Shown: in pieces, positions 1-4,571 of the stretch | Layout of the letters: each line of letters starts with the position of its first letter | Numbering within the stretch: position 1 is the first letter of the stretch | NCBI GenBank assembly: GCA_934725745.1 | Contig: CAKVCH010000055.1 | Coordinates: 1 to 5,376, forward strand | Reading direction: 5' to 3' | Length of the DNA: 5,376 bases | Source of the DNA: an uncultured Clostridia bacterium | GTDB lineage: Bacteria > Bacillota > Clostridia > Christensenellales > UBA1242 | The notes under the pieces: model-generated | Seen by the model: only the letters and a program-made list of their open reading frames with translations | Told to the model about the DNA's origin: nothing | Databases searched by the model: none | Position numbers and translations under genes: made by a program

Positions 1-1
1 G

Positions 2-73
2 GTAGACCCTGCGCAAAATGCAACATATTTAAAATCAACTTACTTAGATTATGTTTGGTCAAAAAATAGTTAA
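2..73 (+). CDS. C-terminal end of an unrecognised protein (partial)
   Basis: The second forward frame is open from the window edge to a TAA at 71-73 and gives 23 residues, beginning VDPAQNATYL and ending DYVWSKNS. The mix of acidic, aromatic and small residues looks like a real protein tail. Frame 1 is also open to a TAG at 67-69, but its product is rich in Cys and Arg and is less convincing. I do not recognise the family. It does not resemble the ends of RpsU or YqeY, which often sit upstream of yqfC in Firmicutes. The next gene starts about 80 bases downstream, and no strong terminator is visible between them. The fragment is too short to assign a function. Confidence 0.4.
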   Translation, partial: VDPAQNATYLKSTYLDYVWSKNS

Positions 74-125
74 GTTAATTCAAAATTTTAAATAGGTTTA
101 GAGTAAAAATTCTAATATTTAGGGG

Positions 126-162
126 AAAGACATATACATTACTAGGTGGTGTATATGTTTTT
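126..162 (+). promoter_or_regulatory. Predicted stem-loop enclosing the yqfC ribosome binding site and start codon
   Basis: Bases 126-137 pair with 151-162 over 12 positions, one of them a G-U pair. The core is the perfect inverted repeat ACATATAC (130-137) / GTATATGT (151-158). The 13-base loop (138-150) holds the ribosome binding site AGGTGG (144-149). The proposed ATG at 155-157 lies inside the right arm. A run of eight T follows from 158 to 165. If transcribed from upstream, this structure could limit initiation at yqfC. A weak AU-rich terminator for the upstream gene is another reading. Confidence 0.5.
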
Positions 163-418
163 TTTGTTTGATGAGATTTCTAAGATGAGTGGGCTTCCAA
201 TGGAGATGATAAACAAGGGATTTAGAATGATAAATTTCAGTAATCGTGCGGTATACATTGAAGGATACACGGCGCTTATTGATGCAGAGCCTAACGAAAT
301 TGGGGTTAAACTTAAAAAGGGCATAATTAAATTAAATGGTGACGACCTAAAAATAAAGAATATGAATCTTGACACGCTACTTGTAACGGGCGACATAAAG
401 CAAATTGAAATGGGGTAG
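155..418 (+). CDS. yqfC: Sporulation protein of the YqfC/YabP family
   Basis: An 87-residue protein with the length and pattern of YqfC. It has a short N-terminal lead ending in a Leu-Pro pair (residues 14-15), then YIEGY (34-38), KKGIIKLNGDDLKIK (54-68) and a closing VTGDIKQIEM (77-86). This fits the family's string of short beta strands with the recurring 'IE', 'G.I.I.G' and 'G.I..I' patterns. In Bacillus subtilis the gene is transcribed in the mother cell under SigE and is linked to spore formation; the biochemical role is not established. I chose the ATG at 155 because AGGTGG (144-149) lies five bases upstream. GTG codons at 146 and 149 are in frame but overlap that site, and the ATG at 185 would remove the family's N-terminal lead. 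yqfD follows, the usual partner, though after an unusually long gap. No transmembrane segment is evident. Confidence 0.88.
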   Translation: MFFLFDEISKMSGLPMEMINKGFRMINFSNRAVYIEGYTALIDAEPNEIGVKLKKGIIKLNGDDLKIKNMNLDTLLVTGDIKQIEMG

Positions 419-700
419 TTCTTTAAAAAAAATTTTTATCAAAAAATTAAAAAAATTAAAAAAATTAAAAAAATTAAAAAAATTTAAAAACAATTAAAAT
501 ACACTTAAAAACTTTTAAAAACCTAAAAAACTAAGATAATTAAGAATGTTTTAACTTTATTAAAAAAATAAACTTGTTTTAAGGATAAAAGAGCCTTTTT
601 GACATAAAAACCAATTTTCACAATTTTAAAAAAAATTGACAAAAATGAGATTTCTTAAAAGTAAAAGTTATTAACTTTAAAAGAAAAGAATGGAGCAAAA
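419..700. other. 282-base AT-rich gap between yqfC and yqfD
   Basis: I see no gene here. The first half is dominated by A-tracts (separate entry). The second half has two TTGACA hexamers (599-604 and 636-641), but neither has a convincing -10 box at 16-18 bases. A short hairpin, AAAGTT (664-669) / AACTTT (673-678), sits just before the yqfD ribosome binding site. Another short hairpin, AAAAG (587-591) / CTTTT (595-599), is too weak to call a terminator. Whether yqfD has its own promoter is not resolved. Confidence 0.6.
441..530. repeat. Phased A-tract array with a 9-base tandem repeat core
   Basis: Bases 441-485 are about five near-perfect copies of a 9-base unit, seven A followed by TT; the first copy is one A short and the last has an extra T. 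The pattern continues in looser form to 530, with A-runs of four to six separated by short pyrimidine-containing spacers. About ten A-tracts follow each other at 8.5 to 11 base centre-to-centre spacing. A-tracts repeated near the helical period are known to bend DNA, so intrinsic curvature is likely. The 9-base core could also vary in copy number by slippage. Confidence 0.8.
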
Positions 701-1594
701 ATGAACAAAACGCTATATCGTGTGACGGGGTTAAATTTTAAAAAGTTTCTAAGTGAACTTAAAAAGGCAAATCTCGTCATCTTACAACTTAGACGACTAG
801 AATATAATCAATTTGAAATAATGGCCAATGACGAAAAGGCTTTTTTATCGCTATGTAAGAAATTTGGCTATAAGGTAGACGAAGTAAAACTTTCGCGCAA
901 AGAGACTTTTTCTAGGCTTCTTAAAAGGAATTTTGTTTTTTGTCTTCTTGCTGTTTTTATTTGTGTGAGCCTACTTTTTTCGTCTAATTTTGTTTTTAAA
1001 GTAGAGATTTTTGGGTTAGAAAATGTCGAGCAAAGTGTAGTGCTTGATGTTTTAAGTAAAAATGGATATAATGTCGGCAAATTAAAAAGTCGTTACGATT
1101 TAGACAACATTGAGCCACTTCTTGTCACGAACATAGACAAAATCAGTTTTGCAACGGGCGTCATAAAGGGCAGTACGCTTATAATAAATGTTCACGAAAA
1201 GATTGATAATAGCCCATATATTTATGATTATCCGCCAATATTAGCACCTTTTGATTGTGTCATAAAAGAAATCATTTTTACATCGGGAACAGTGTGTGTC
1301 GCGCAAAACGAAACGGCAAAGGCGGGCGACATTATTGTTGCGCCATACATTGAAACAAAAGATTACAAACGACTTCCAATTCCTGCCAAAGCGCAAATAA
1401 AGGCGTATGTTGAGTTGAAAGAAAGCACAAAATTGGACGATAGTTCATTAAATGTGCAAAATTTGATTGAAGAAATGAAAAAAAAGTTGTATAATAATTT
1501 GTCTTGCAAAGTTGAATCGTTTTCTGTTACTGAAAATGCCATGCAAACAAGCGACTTTTTAACGGTTACTTTAAGCGGAATAATTGAATTTTAG
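701..1594 (+). CDS. yqfD: Sporulation protein YqfD, short form
   Basis: A 297-residue single-pass membrane protein of the YqfD family. Residues 1-76 form a basic cytoplasmic N-terminal part. Residues 78-99 are one hydrophobic segment (FVFCLLAVF onward). Residues 100-167 look like the POTRA/FtsQ-like part, with VEIFGLENV early and GSTLIINVHEK at its end. Residues 178-215 match the family block 'P.I.AP.D.VI..I....G......GD.IV', and PAKAQI (228-233) matches the strand after it. Bacillus subtilis YqfD is close to 400 residues. Here the stretch between about residue 240 and the C-terminal LIEEMKKKL block (255-263) is very short, so roughly 100 residues are missing without a frame break. B. subtilis yqfD is SigE-dependent and mother-cell expressed. 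The ATG at 701 has GGAG at 692-695, five bases away. phoH, often next, is absent. Confidence 0.93.
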   Translation: MNKTLYRVTGLNFKKFLSELKKANLVILQLRRLEYNQFEIMANDEKAFLSLCKKFGYKVDEVKLSRKETFSRLLKRNFVFCLLAVFICVSLLFSSNFVFKVEIFGLENVEQSVVLDVLSKNGYNVGKLKSRYDLDNIEPLLVTNIDKISFATGVIKGSTLIINVHEKIDNSPYIYDYPPILAPFDCVIKEIIFTSGTVCVAQNETAKAGDIIVAPYIETKDYKRLPIPAKAQIKAYVELKESTKLDDSSLNVQNLIEEMKKKLYNNLSCKVESFSVTENAMQTSDFLTVTLSGIIEF

Positions 1595-1667
1595 TGAGCG
1601 TAAAGAGCGGTGCAAAATATTTAAGAAAAAAAACGAGTTAAGACAGGATAAAAGTATTTTGAACATA

Positions 1668-1688
1668 AAGCCCTATGGTTCATGGCTT
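1668..1688 (+). repeat. Small bulged hairpin upstream of ybeY
   Basis: AAGCC (1668-1672) pairs with GGCTT (1684-1688), and the adjoining ATG (1675-1677) pairs with CAT (1681-1683) around a GTT loop, leaving a two-base bulge (CT) on the left side. This makes eight pairs in the 134-base yqfD-ybeY gap. No T-run follows, so it is not a standard terminator. It would lie in the ybeY leader if transcription comes from upstream. Its function is unknown, and it may be chance. Confidence 0.35.
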
Positions 1689-1728
1689 AGAAAATGCAAG
1701 AAAAACAAAACAAAGGATTATTTTAAAA

Positions 1729-2229
1729 ATGTTAGTTATAATTAACGATTATGCGTTATCAAAAAATTTCAAAAAACTTATTGGAAAACTTCTTAAAACT
1801 GCCAATAAGTATTCTAAGTTTAACCAAAGAAAGGTGCAAGTCGAGATTAGTTTTGTCGACAAAGAGCAAATTAGAACATTAAATAGGACGGAAAGAAAAA
1901 TTGATAAAGAGACTGATGTTTTGTCTTTTCCAACTCTTAACTTAAAACCTTTACAAAAAATAAACATTAAGGATTACAAAGACGACATTGACCTTGAAAC
2001 AAAGCACCTTATGTTAGGGGATATAATTATTTGCGAAGAAGTCGCAAGAAAAAACGCTGAAGAGTACGGGCATTCCTACGAAAGGGAACTTTGCTATCTT
2101 GTCGTTCATGGATTCTTGCACCTTTTAGGGTATGACCATATAGAAGAAGAGGACAAGAAAGTTATGCGTGCGCTTGAAGAAGCGGTCCTAAAAAAATACA
2201 AAATTACAAGGGAACAAAATGAAGATTAA
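1729..2229 (+). CDS. ybeY: Endoribonuclease YbeY, 16S rRNA maturation factor
   Basis: A 166-residue metal-dependent endoribonuclease of the UPF0054 family, acting in 16S rRNA 3'-end maturation and ribosome quality control. The signature HGFLHLLGYDH is at residues 127-137, and its histidines 127, 131 and 137 are the expected zinc ligands. Upstream are ETDVLSFP (61-68), the family's 'TDVLSFP' block, and LGDIIIC (97-103). The length is typical. The frame extends upstream to an ATG at 1675, but I prefer 1729: AAAGGA (1712-1717) sits 11 bases upstream, and the product then begins MLVIIND, the usual short N-terminal strand. The extra 18 residues would be basic and unlike the family. The 3' end overlaps era by 11 bases, so translation of the two is probably coupled. 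The neighbours make sense, since Era also acts on the 30S subunit. Confidence 0.97.
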   Translation: MLVIINDYALSKNFKKLIGKLLKTANKYSKFNQRKVQVEISFVDKEQIRTLNRTERKIDKETDVLSFPTLNLKPLQKINIKDYKDDIDLETKHLMLGDIIICEEVARKNAEEYGHSYERELCYLVVHGFLHLLGYDHIEEEDKKVMRALEEAVLKKYKITREQNED

Positions 2230-3121
2230 GTGCGGGCTCGTAGGCGTAATTGGGCTCCCAAACGCGGGGAAAAGTAGTCTTGTTAACGCCCTTATTCAAG
2301 AAAAAGTCTCAATTGTTTCGCCAAAACCACAAACTACGCGAAATAATGTTTTAGGCATTTTGTCGACATCTGACGCGCAAATTGTTTTTGTTGACACTCC
2401 TGGGCTTAACAAATCTGACAGCGGACTTGGCGATTATATGCAAAAAAGTATAAAGGGCGCAGTAAGCGATGTAAGCGCAATTTGCCTTGTTGTGGATATA
2501 GTAAAAGGTGTTTCAAAAAAAGAGTTACAACTTATTGACAATTTTTATGCGTCAAAAACACCAGTTATTGTTGTTTTATCAAAAACCGACCTTGTTGATG
2601 ACACGAAAATTGCAAAAACCCTAGAAAGTTTCATTCCAATTATAGATAAATGTGAAGTTGTACCTGTTTCTAGTTTGAAGCACAAGAATCTTGATACTTT
2701 ACTTGAAGTTGTCAAAAAATATTTGCCAGAAGTGGACGCGGAAGAAAAACTTTTTGATGATGACTATTATACAGATAAACCTTTAAACTTTTTGGTGGCG
2801 GAAATTGTGCGTGAAAAGGCTCTTTACTTATTAAATGACGAAATTCCACACGGAATAGCGGTCAAAGTTGAAAGTTTTAAGGAAGATGACGACCTTTGTT
2901 TGATAGATTGCCTTATAGTTTGCGAAAAAGAATCGCACAAAGCAATTATTTTAGGCAAGCAAGGCGAAATGATTAAGAAAATAGGGCATAACGCTCGCGT
3001 GACCATTCAAAAAATAGTTCAAAAGAAGGTTGTTCTCAATTTGTTTGTAAAAGTTAAACGAAATTGGCAAAATAATTTGGAGTTTTTGGATAGTTTAGGT
3101 TATAATATTAAAGACCTATAA
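2219..3121 (+). CDS. era: GTPase Era, 30S ribosomal subunit assembly
   Basis: A 300-residue, full-length Era. The GTPase domain shows G1 GLPNAGKS (12-19), the G2 region SPKPQTTR (34-41), G3 DTPG (59-62), G4 SKTD (121-124) and G5 SSL (151-153). The C-terminal KH domain carries the GKQGEMIKKIG loop (246-256) and ends with the family's VKVKRNW (277-283) and LGY (293-295) signatures. Era binds the 3' end of 16S rRNA and checks late 30S assembly, linking it to growth and the cell cycle. G4 is normally NKxD; here residue 121 is Ser (codon TCA at 2579-2581), an unusual change in the guanine-specificity motif. The start at 2219 has AAGGGA at 2208-2213, five bases upstream, inside ybeY. The TAA stop (3119-3121) runs into a palindrome. 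Confidence 0.98.
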   Translation: MKIKCGLVGVIGLPNAGKSSLVNALIQEKVSIVSPKPQTTRNNVLGILSTSDAQIVFVDTPGLNKSDSGLGDYMQKSIKGAVSDVSAICLVVDIVKGVSKKELQLIDNFYASKTPVIVVLSKTDLVDDTKIAKTLESFIPIIDKCEVVPVSSLKHKNLDTLLEVVKKYLPEVDAEEKLFDDDYYTDKPLNFLVAEIVREKALYLLNDEIPHGIAVKVESFKEDDDLCLIDCLIVCEKESHKAIILGKQGEMIKKIGHNARVTIQKIVQKKVVLNLFVKVKRNWQNNLEFLDSLGYNIKDL

Positions 3122-3134
3122 GAATATTCTTGTA
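3117..3134. repeat. Palindrome across the era stop codon
   Basis: AAGAATATTCTT at 3120-3131 is a perfect 12-base palindrome that overlaps the last two bases of the era TAA. It extends, with one mismatch (T/G, a wobble pair in RNA), to 18 bases at 3117-3134. It could be a dyad-type protein site, or a small hairpin at the end of the era message. The T-rich stretch after it is broken, so termination here would be weak. Confidence 0.6.
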
Positions 3135-3136
3135 TT

Positions 3137-3203
3137 TTGTTCACATACTAAACTTAGTAAAGACTTGACTTTATCCACAATTTGCGAGTTAAAATGTGAA
3201 TAA
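3137..3203. promoter_or_regulatory. Cluster of three DnaA-box-like sites
   Basis: TTATCCACA at 3171-3179 (+ strand) and TTATTCACA at 3195-3203 (- strand, read as TGTGAATAA on +) are exact matches to the DnaA box TTATNCACA, facing each other across 15 bases. A third site, TTGTTCACA at 3137-3145, differs at one position. Scanning the rest of the window by eye I found no other exact match. Two exact 9-mers within 33 bases are not expected by chance even in this AT-rich DNA. The exact pair overlies the candidate promoter for the next gene. DnaA binding itself is inferred. Confidence 0.6.
3165..3195 (+). promoter_or_regulatory. Candidate sigma-A promoter for the small gene and possibly recO
   Basis: TTGACT (3165-3170) matches the -35 box in five of six positions. 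A -10 candidate, TTAAAA (3189-3194) at 18 bases or TAAAAT (3190-3195) at 19 bases, follows. The spacing is slightly long, so strength is uncertain. The start of transcription would fall near 3201-3203, giving a leader of about 100 bases before the ATG at 3300. One exact DnaA box fills part of the spacer, and the other begins at the end of the -10. Confidence 0.45.
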
Positions 3204-3220
3204 CTTTTTCTAAAAAAGTT
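3202..3220 (+). repeat. AT-rich inverted repeat at the start of the leader
   Basis: AACTTTTT (3202-3209) and AAAAAGTT (3213-3220) form a perfect eight-pair stem with a three-base loop. Only one pair is G-C, so the RNA hairpin is weak. It falls at or just after the predicted transcription start of the promoter above. No T-run follows that would make it a good terminator. Confidence 0.45.
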
Positions 3221-3299
3221 TTATAAATAAGCATTTTAGCCTAAAAAGTTGTAAATTTTGTGCCAAAATCAAATTTTTACTAAAAAAGGAGAAAAGTCT

Positions 3300-3491
3300 A
3301 TGGAAGAAAAATCGACGGATATGCCAAATGTTAAACTGGGCAGAATTTGCGACGGGCTTTTTTATGGAACGGGGAATGTGGGCTACAAAGTTTTAGGAAG
3401 TTTGGTTAGTATGCCTGAAAAAGAATTTGAAAAATACGAATCTGACCTTGAAAATTTGTGTAAAAACGACGAAAACGAGCGTGAAATTTAA
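3300..3491 (+). CDS. Small acidic protein of unknown function between era and recO
   Basis: A 63-residue open frame with a strong ribosome binding site, AAGGAG at 3286-3291, eight bases before the ATG. This supports real translation. A TTG at 3258 is in frame but lies upstream of that site and is less likely. The product has a polar start, a Gly-rich, mildly hydrophobic middle (GLFYGTGNVGYKVLG, residues 19-33), then an acidic, probably helical tail from 39 onward with many Glu and Asp. There are cysteines at 17 and 54, no signal peptide and no clear membrane segment. I do not recognise the family. A small gene, yqzL, occupies the same slot in Bacillus; the F..TG.[IV] pattern around residues 21-27 is faintly like it, but I cannot call homology. 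It probably shares transcription with recO, 101 bases downstream. Confidence 0.72.
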   Translation: MEEKSTDMPNVKLGRICDGLFYGTGNVGYKVLGSLVSMPEKEFEKYESDLENLCKNDENEREI

Positions 3492-3552
3492 GGTTAATAC
3501 CTTTGGAGCGTAAATTGAAAAACTGTTTAAAATTTTAGTAATTAAAAATAAA

Positions 3553-3571
3553 TTTTGACAAAAAGTCAAAA
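3553..3571 (+). repeat. Inverted repeat containing a TTGACA hexamer upstream of recO
   Basis: TTTTGAC (3553-3559) and GTCAAAA (3565-3571) are perfect inverted repeats around five A. The left arm contains the -35-like hexamer TTGACA (3555-3560), but the best -10 at normal spacing, TAATGT (3579-3584), matches only three of six positions. It could be an operator-like dyad or a small hairpin in the recO leader. No T-run follows. Confidence 0.4.
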
Positions 3572-3592
3572 GATAAGTTAATGTAAGTAAAT

Positions 3593-4315
3593 ATGGATAC
3601 AATTGTAAAAGGCATTGTTTTAAAGACAAAGGACTATAAAGAAAATGACAAATTGCTAACAATTTTGACCTTAGAAGAAGGAAAAATTGTTGTGCGCGCA
3701 AAGGGCGTCAAAAAGGCGACTTCAAAAATGAAGGCTTTTTGTCAAGTTTTTTGTTTTGGCGAGTTTGAACTCGTTAGAAACAAGCCTTTTTTTATTTTGT
3801 CTGGCGTCAAATCAATCGACAATTTTTATAATGTTACAAGTGATTATGATAAATTTTCCTTATCTAGTTTGATTCCGCTTGTTTGCGATAAAATTTGTGT
3901 TGAAAACGAGATTTATAGCGGAGTTTTTGTGAGTGCAGTTAAAGCACTTAATTTAATAAATATTGACGCAGTCGACCCAAAACTTGCGGTTACAAAGTTC
4001 CTTCTTGACACACTTTTTTATGAAGGGTTTGAGTTTAATTTTTCTTGTTGCAACTCTTGTGAAAATCCTTTAAAAGAAAAGATTTTTATAGACCTAGACA
4101 GCGGAGAACTCGTGTGCGGAAGTTGCCTAAAAACAGGTAATTTTGTTGAAATTAGCAAGGGAATGTTGTCAAGTATAAAGATAATTTATGAGACGAGTTA
4201 TGACAAGTTGCAGACGATTAAATTAGGGAATGTTTTACTTGAAAAGACCTTTTTCGCAATACTAAAGAATGTGGCAAATAGGTTTGAAATTAACTATAAC
4301 TTGTTTAAAATATAG
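3593..4315 (+). CDS. recO: DNA repair protein RecO
   Basis: A 240-residue RecO, the mediator that works with RecR to load RecA on SSB-coated single strands and that can anneal strands. The N-terminal OB-fold begins MDTIVKGIVLKTKDYKENDKL, as in the family, and continues to the GVKKATSKMKAF stretch (38-49). The helical C-terminal part carries a four-cysteine zinc site: C153-x2-C156 and C175-x2-C178. The length is typical. The start is fixed at 3593 by an in-frame TAA at 3584-3586. No clear Shine-Dalgarno sequence precedes it (the upstream 20 bases are nearly all A and T with single G), unlike the neighbouring genes, so initiation may be weak. An ATG-TAA start-stop pair lies at 3581-3586 in the same frame. 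era-recO adjacency, with one small gene between, is usual in Firmicutes. The unit ends at the terminator at 4369-4399. Confidence 0.95.
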   Translation: MDTIVKGIVLKTKDYKENDKLLTILTLEEGKIVVRAKGVKKATSKMKAFCQVFCFGEFELVRNKPFFILSGVKSIDNFYNVTSDYDKFSLSSLIPLVCDKICVENEIYSGVFVSAVKALNLINIDAVDPKLAVTKFLLDTLFYEGFEFNFSCCNSCENPLKEKIFIDLDSGELVCGSCLKTGNFVEISKGMLSSIKIIYETSYDKLQTIKLGNVLLEKTFFAILKNVANRFEINYNLFKI

Positions 4316-4368
4316 TGTCTTTTTAGATATGGTTAGATTTTAGCACTTTTTATAAAAATGTTTTTTGT

Positions 4369-4399
4369 GGTCAAAGTTTAAGTCTCTTTGACCTTTTTT
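4369..4399 (+). terminator. Intrinsic terminator after recO
   Basis: GGTCAAAG (4369-4376) and CTTTGACC (4386-4393) form a perfect eight-pair stem around a nine-base loop. Six T follow directly (4394-4399). It lies 53 bases past the recO stop and ahead of the ppdK promoter, so it closes the upstream transcription unit. It is the best terminator in the window. Confidence 0.87.
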
Positions 4400-4515
4400 A
4401 TGTATTTTTAAAAGTAAAAAACAAAGATTTTTTATTGAGTAATTGCGGTTTTTTAGGTCAGAAATTGAATGTTTAAAAAAATATTTAAAAACTAAAAAAA
4501 TCCAATCAATTTTTC

Positions 4516-4544
4516 TTGCCTTTATATTAAAAATAAGATAAAAT
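4516..4544 (+). promoter_or_regulatory. Sigma-A-type promoter of ppdK
   Basis: TTGCCT (4516-4521; four of six to TTGACA) and TAAAAT (4539-4544; five of six to TATAAT) are separated by exactly 17 bases. Transcription would start near 4551, about 20 bases before the ATG, leaving room for the AAGGAG ribosome binding site (4560-4565). The position between a terminator and a gene start strengthens the call. I see no obvious operator. Confidence 0.72.
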
Positions 4545-4571
4545 CTACTTTTGTTATTTAAGGAGTATACT

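Larger units (their letters stand above)
4316..4571. other. Intergenic region between recO and ppdK
   Basis: This 256-base stretch holds the recO terminator, then about 115 bases of AT-rich DNA (4400-4515) in which I see no gene or strong motif, and then the ppdK promoter and ribosome binding site. A6 and T6 runs at 4416-4421 and 4428-4433 could pair, but without any G-C content. Confidence 0.6.

Noticed and set aside
113..140. SigE-like promoter ahead of yqfC (TAATATT at 113-119 and TATACATT at 133-140)
   Set aside because: The boxes resemble the Bacillus SigE consensus and the gene is SigE-type, but a start about seven bases after the -10 would fall inside the AGGTGG ribosome binding site and leave the ATG at 155 without it. 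It would work only if translation began downstream, for example at 185.
441..530. CRISPR array
   Set aside because: The repeat unit is only 9 bases with no unique spacers; it is a simple A-rich tandem repeat.
599..641. Promoters for yqfD built on the TTGACA hexamers at 599 and 636
   Set aside because: Neither has an acceptable -10 box at normal spacing. They remain possible only for a non-standard promoter.
1596..1604. Repeat GAGCGTAAA shared with 3506-3514, both shortly after stop codons
   Set aside because: Only nine bases, with no extended similarity or structure; probably chance.
1675..1728. Longer YbeY starting at the ATG at 1675
   Set aside because: The added 18 residues are basic and not family-like, the ATG at 1675 has no good ribosome binding site, and the ATG at 1729 has AAAGGA upstream.
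3137..3203. Chromosomal replication origin
   Set aside because: Three DnaA-box-like sites is few for an origin, dnaA, dnaN and rpmH are not nearby, and the region fits a promoter better.
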